64,000 nt of DNA from Panonychus citri. Its lineage: Eukaryota > Arthropoda > Arachnida > Trombidiformes > Tetranychidae. Where the stretch lies: assembly GCF_014898815.1 (NCBI RefSeq), contig NW_026515455.1, forward strand, positions 930,001 through 994,000, written 5' to 3'. This document shows positions 60,378 to 64,000 of the stretch, one piece after another. Both the position numbers and the translations under genes were made by a program. The notes under the pieces are model-generated. The model saw nothing but the letters and a program-made list of their open reading frames with translations. It had not been told where the DNA came from and did no database searches. Numbering within the stretch: position 1 is the first letter of the stretch; the number at the start of each line of letters is the position of its first letter.

Positions 60378-61353
60378 CTAATCACAACCAAAGGAAAAGT
60401 TGATTGATTAATTAAAATGTTTAATAATTAGATAATGGTGATAATTATAATCTTCACATGCGATTTGGAGGTTACACTAATTGTAAATCAATTTAATGTA
60501 AGTTGATGTAAACTACATTAGTGATTAAACATAATTGATTATAATCCTATCGGTATATCAGCAACAATTAAATCAATAAAGAAAAACAAATTAAGAGTAA
60601 TCAATCAAACTATTGGTTATAAGTATCTAATTACTGGCAATTTATTCATTCATCTTTCATCTTGATTATTGTATTGAATTGTTTTTCCTCTTAATTACCT
60701 AATCATTTTAACACAATTACCCAAAACATTTAACAATTAAGACATAACAATTTAAATGATTCGGTTAATATTAACATCTTGAAATGGTTTTTGGTTCAAT
60801 CTCATCAACAATTAACTAGTCAGGAACCGGATTTAAAACCATAATTACATAATTACTCAGGGTGAATTTGATAATTTAAACTAATCAGTATTTAATTGTT
60901 ACTCTGATATAATCATCATCATCAGGACTAATTGTAAATCTAATTTGATTTTTCAAATAAAAATCAATGTTGTCTTTCACATGTTAACCATTAAATATTA
61001 ATTGTTCAACATCAATATTTAATATACACTTAATTGTGATCAAATAGACATTGATTTACTTATAATCGTCGGCAATTAATCAATATTATTACAAACAATT
61101 AAAAGTAATCATATTAAGTTTCTAGGGTTCCATCCGCTGACAATAATTATAAATTACTTTGTACCTGATTAGATGAGGTTATCAATATAATCACAATATA
61201 TAAATTGTTGATTATCAAAGTTATAAATTGTTTGAGGTGAAATTAGATTGACTTCATTTGATTTAAGGTTATCAACTAATTAACTTTAACCAACAACAAG
61301 CAAACCCAATATATCAATACATTGAAAAAAATCAATACGATAATAACAATAAC
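60378..61353. other. Region between the thyroglobulin-repeat gene and the SLC46-like gene
   Basis: Should hold the missing first exon(s) of the minus-strand gene and the SLC46-like promoter. I could not find a convincing signal-peptide exon. AT-rich throughout. Confidence 0.5.
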
Positions 61354-63063
61354 ATGGAGACAAAATCAACCTCTCAATCTAAATTAACTAAATTAGTTAA
61401 ATGTTTTAAATTGTTACGATTAGATGTGTTCATATGTTTATATTTATTTGCAAACAGAATCCCAAATGTTTGTCGTAATCAATTGATCCAAGATAAATAC
61501 TGTATCAATGAAATTAAATTAGATCCATCAAAGTGTCTACAACTTGAACAATTAGGACCCGAATTTGATACAATTAAAAATAAAGTTTACGTTTTCCAAA
61601 CAAACTTTAATAATTATGATACAATGATCACAACACCAATTGGGATAATCATTACATTACTGATCGGCTGTTGGATTGATAAATATCCTGGTCATTTGAA
61701 GTATCTACTTGCTGGCCCGGCATTAGGTGGTTTCCTATGCGAAATGATTGATATATTGAATGTTTATTATTTCCAAGCAAGTGAGTAAACTTTTTAATTG
61801 TCGAGTTAATTGTGACCAACAGAATATCATTCGTTTGAATCTCTTCTCTTTTCTGAATCAAGACATTTACCATATACTTTGGAAATCTGTTACTTTTTTC
61901 AGTGGCGGTATGAACACAGTTCTAACGGGATCATATGCTTATGTAAGTCGACGAACTCATCCCAAGCATCGAGTTGCTCGATTCGCTGTTCTGGAAATGT
62001 TTCTCTCACTAGGTAAACTATAATATACGATTTTCTGTTTCTTTTTTTTCTCTAATTATTTCTATTATTTACCTCGAATTCAGCTTCATTAACATCGACT
62101 GCTCTTGGTGGTAAACTACTCACAGTCGATTCAATATTTGGAACTGAACAGTATCGAAACTATTACCTCGTCTTTTTGACCTCACTTGTGTTTAATGTAG
62201 CCGCTTTTACTTGGGTTCTCATCTTCTTATACGATGCTGACCTTGGATATGACGAAGAAAAAGTTGACAGTAAAAGTATAGCGATAGTTGAAGATTCGAT
62301 AAAATCGTCCGACCCAAATGTTAAAGATCATAAAACTAAACACTTTCTATTGGTATTGACTGAGGTTTTCCGTATATCGACAATAACGAGCATGATAAAG
62401 GCCGTTTTTCGCCAAAGACCTCACAAACGTCGGACAGTTTTACTTCATTTAACTTTCGGCATGACAGTGGCCTTTATGGGCTATTTAAGTGAATCCATAA
62501 TTGGCCTTCAATTTGCGCAGAAAGTTTACCATTGGAGTTCACCTTATTACTCTTATAATTACGCTCTTTTGACCATAATTCCAGCACTGGCCAATACAAT
62601 AATACCCGTTTTATTGGCTCGAAAAAATCTCGTCTTCGATTCTACTCTTTGTATCATGGGCTCAGTCTCTATGATTCTCTCTCTGTCATTTCGAGGCGGT
62701 ATTCTTGAACCTTACGCTTACTACGTTTCCAGTGTACTCGGTGTGTTTTCCGGCCTACTTCTTATTGTTAAAAGGTCAATCGTATCTCGAATTATCGAGA
62801 AAAATGAGTCTGGACAAATTTTCTCATTACTGGCATGTATTGAAGGTTTGGTTCCCTTATTCATCACTCTACTTTACTCATTCCTATTTCAACTGACCAT
62901 TCAAACTGCCCCAGGAACTGCTCACCTTGTCGTCGCTGGGCTAATGTTTTATCCTTATATTTTATCCCTATGGCTTGGACTCAACACCTACAAATGGGAT
63001 CCTGCAGCAATTAAATTCCGAGAGGAGAAAATCGCTCAGAAAATCAGTTCACCTGAATTGTAA
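61354..63063 (+). CDS. MFS transporter, SLC46-like (proton-coupled folate transporter family)
   Basis: Membrane solute carrier; SLC46 members move folates, haem or muropeptides with protons. Three exons: 61354-61780, 61863-62012, 62084-63063; both introns phase 1, 518 residues. Residues 1-20 are cytosolic and helix 1 follows. A long Cys-containing extracellular loop (about 45-85) lies between helices 1 and 2, typical of the family. Then come the helix 2-3 loop Gly-Cys-Trp-Ile-Asp-Lys-Tyr-Pro and the helix 4 motif Gly-Ser-Tyr-Ala-Tyr. A charged cytosolic loop of about 50 residues separates the two six-helix halves. The C-terminus is short. The substrate cannot be told from sequence. Confidence 0.85.
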
Positions 63064-64000
63064 CTAATCTAATTGTATATCTAATTATCGGTGTAAAGTA
63101 TTAAATTGTCAACATGAAATTTCATTTTCGATTGAAAACTGAAAAAGAGAAAAAAAACTTTCTCTTCTTATTTTTCATTCTAAACTTAATCTCATGGTGA
63201 TTATCATGGAGTCTGAGTTCAGTACTTTGAAAAACTGAACAAGTTACGATGTTGCTAAGGTATTCAATTAATCAGAAAACGGATATGATTGACCCTCGAA
63301 CTATTTACTTCTCATCTTCCTCTTCATAATTTATCATCATCATCATTTTCATCGTTACCCCCCTTAGAGATTTCAATATGAGTCAAACAATTGAACAATT
63401 GATCAACATTGAGATTGATTGATATTAATTATTTTCTATTAGTTGAATACAATCAATTGAAATTCAAATTCAAATTACTTTGCTAATCTAAATATCATTA
63501 TATTGATTAGTAAAAAGATTCCAATCATTGATTAACACCGTTAACTTGATGATTATCAATGATCAATGTAATTACTTGATTATCTTGTTTACCTTTTGTC
63601 TAAATTCAGTAATTAATCAGTTAAATCTTGGCCGAAACAATCATTTTCTTAATCTATTGATCAAAATTCAACTGATTATAAAAATAATCTTAACCTTGAA
63701 AAATAATATTAAAAAAAGTAATTAGTTAATTGTAATCTATTAATCTAACCGATTGATTGTTAATCAACTTTAATCATAACTGATAAATAATATTAATCTT
63801 TGATATTTTGTTTTTTTTTCATATTCAGGGTTAAATTGTTTACAACAATTTAACTAATCCACTCAAAAATTGATTAAAACTTAAAGTGATTAATTGATAA
63901 CAATACTTATTAATACAATTAACTTTGGTAACAATTAAGGTAATTCGTTGAGGATTATACAAATAAATTGTTATCAAAAATTTCAATTTCTCTCCCTTGA
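63064..64000. other. Intergenic tail of the window
   Basis: AT-rich, with no coding or RNA feature recognised. The frame at 63528-63725 is low-complexity. Confidence 0.6.

Overview
The window looks like nuclear DNA of a chelicerate, most probably a spider mite (Tetranychus or a close relative). The evidence is AT-rich DNA with compact introns (about 70 to 600 nt, GT...AG), animal-type genes, a tandem cluster of CYP2-clan P450s resembling the mite CYP392 family, and a legumain. The species is inferred from gene content; no database was searched. No rRNA, convincing tRNA, CRISPR array or intact transposon was seen.

Layout. 1-9100 is a gene-free stretch with CT microsatellites and one nested palindrome. 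9213-12600 holds two rearranged, partial downstream copies of the chromatin gene osa, each now beginning with a new signal peptide. 12588-18673 (minus) is the intact osa/ARID1 gene. 21575-23000 is a membrane-anchored short-chain dehydrogenase and 23746-25101 a legumain protease. 25834-35904 is Rhotekin, six exons with one 7.2-kb intron. 36763-47033 is a minus-strand cluster of four intact P450s plus one P450 relic; between P450-3 and P450-4 lie a GM2-activator-like (ML domain) gene and its dead tandem copy. 47642-48214 is a secreted LRAT-fold protein. 48669-50496 (SLC18B1-like) and 50900-53428 (MFSD4-like) are convergent MFS transporters. 54829-58140 is a Senataxin/Sen1 helicase. 58691-60377 is a thyroglobulin type-1 repeat gene with a missing 5' end. 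61354-63063 is an SLC46-like transporter.

How the genes relate. Most are independent housekeeping or regulatory genes. Two blocks show active local evolution. In the P450 cluster the genes alternate A-B-(relic)-A-B; paralogues are almost identical except in short segments that overlap expected substrate-recognition regions, one gene is an A/B mosaic at its N-terminus, and duplicated flanks carry an inverted block and a dead gene. In the osa block, pieces of a nuclear remodelling subunit have been joined to secretory leader exons, once with several hundred bases nearly identical to the parent. That pair of osa-derived putative secreted proteins is the best candidate here for something undescribed. 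All exon models come from reading splice consensus and frame by eye and need transcript support.
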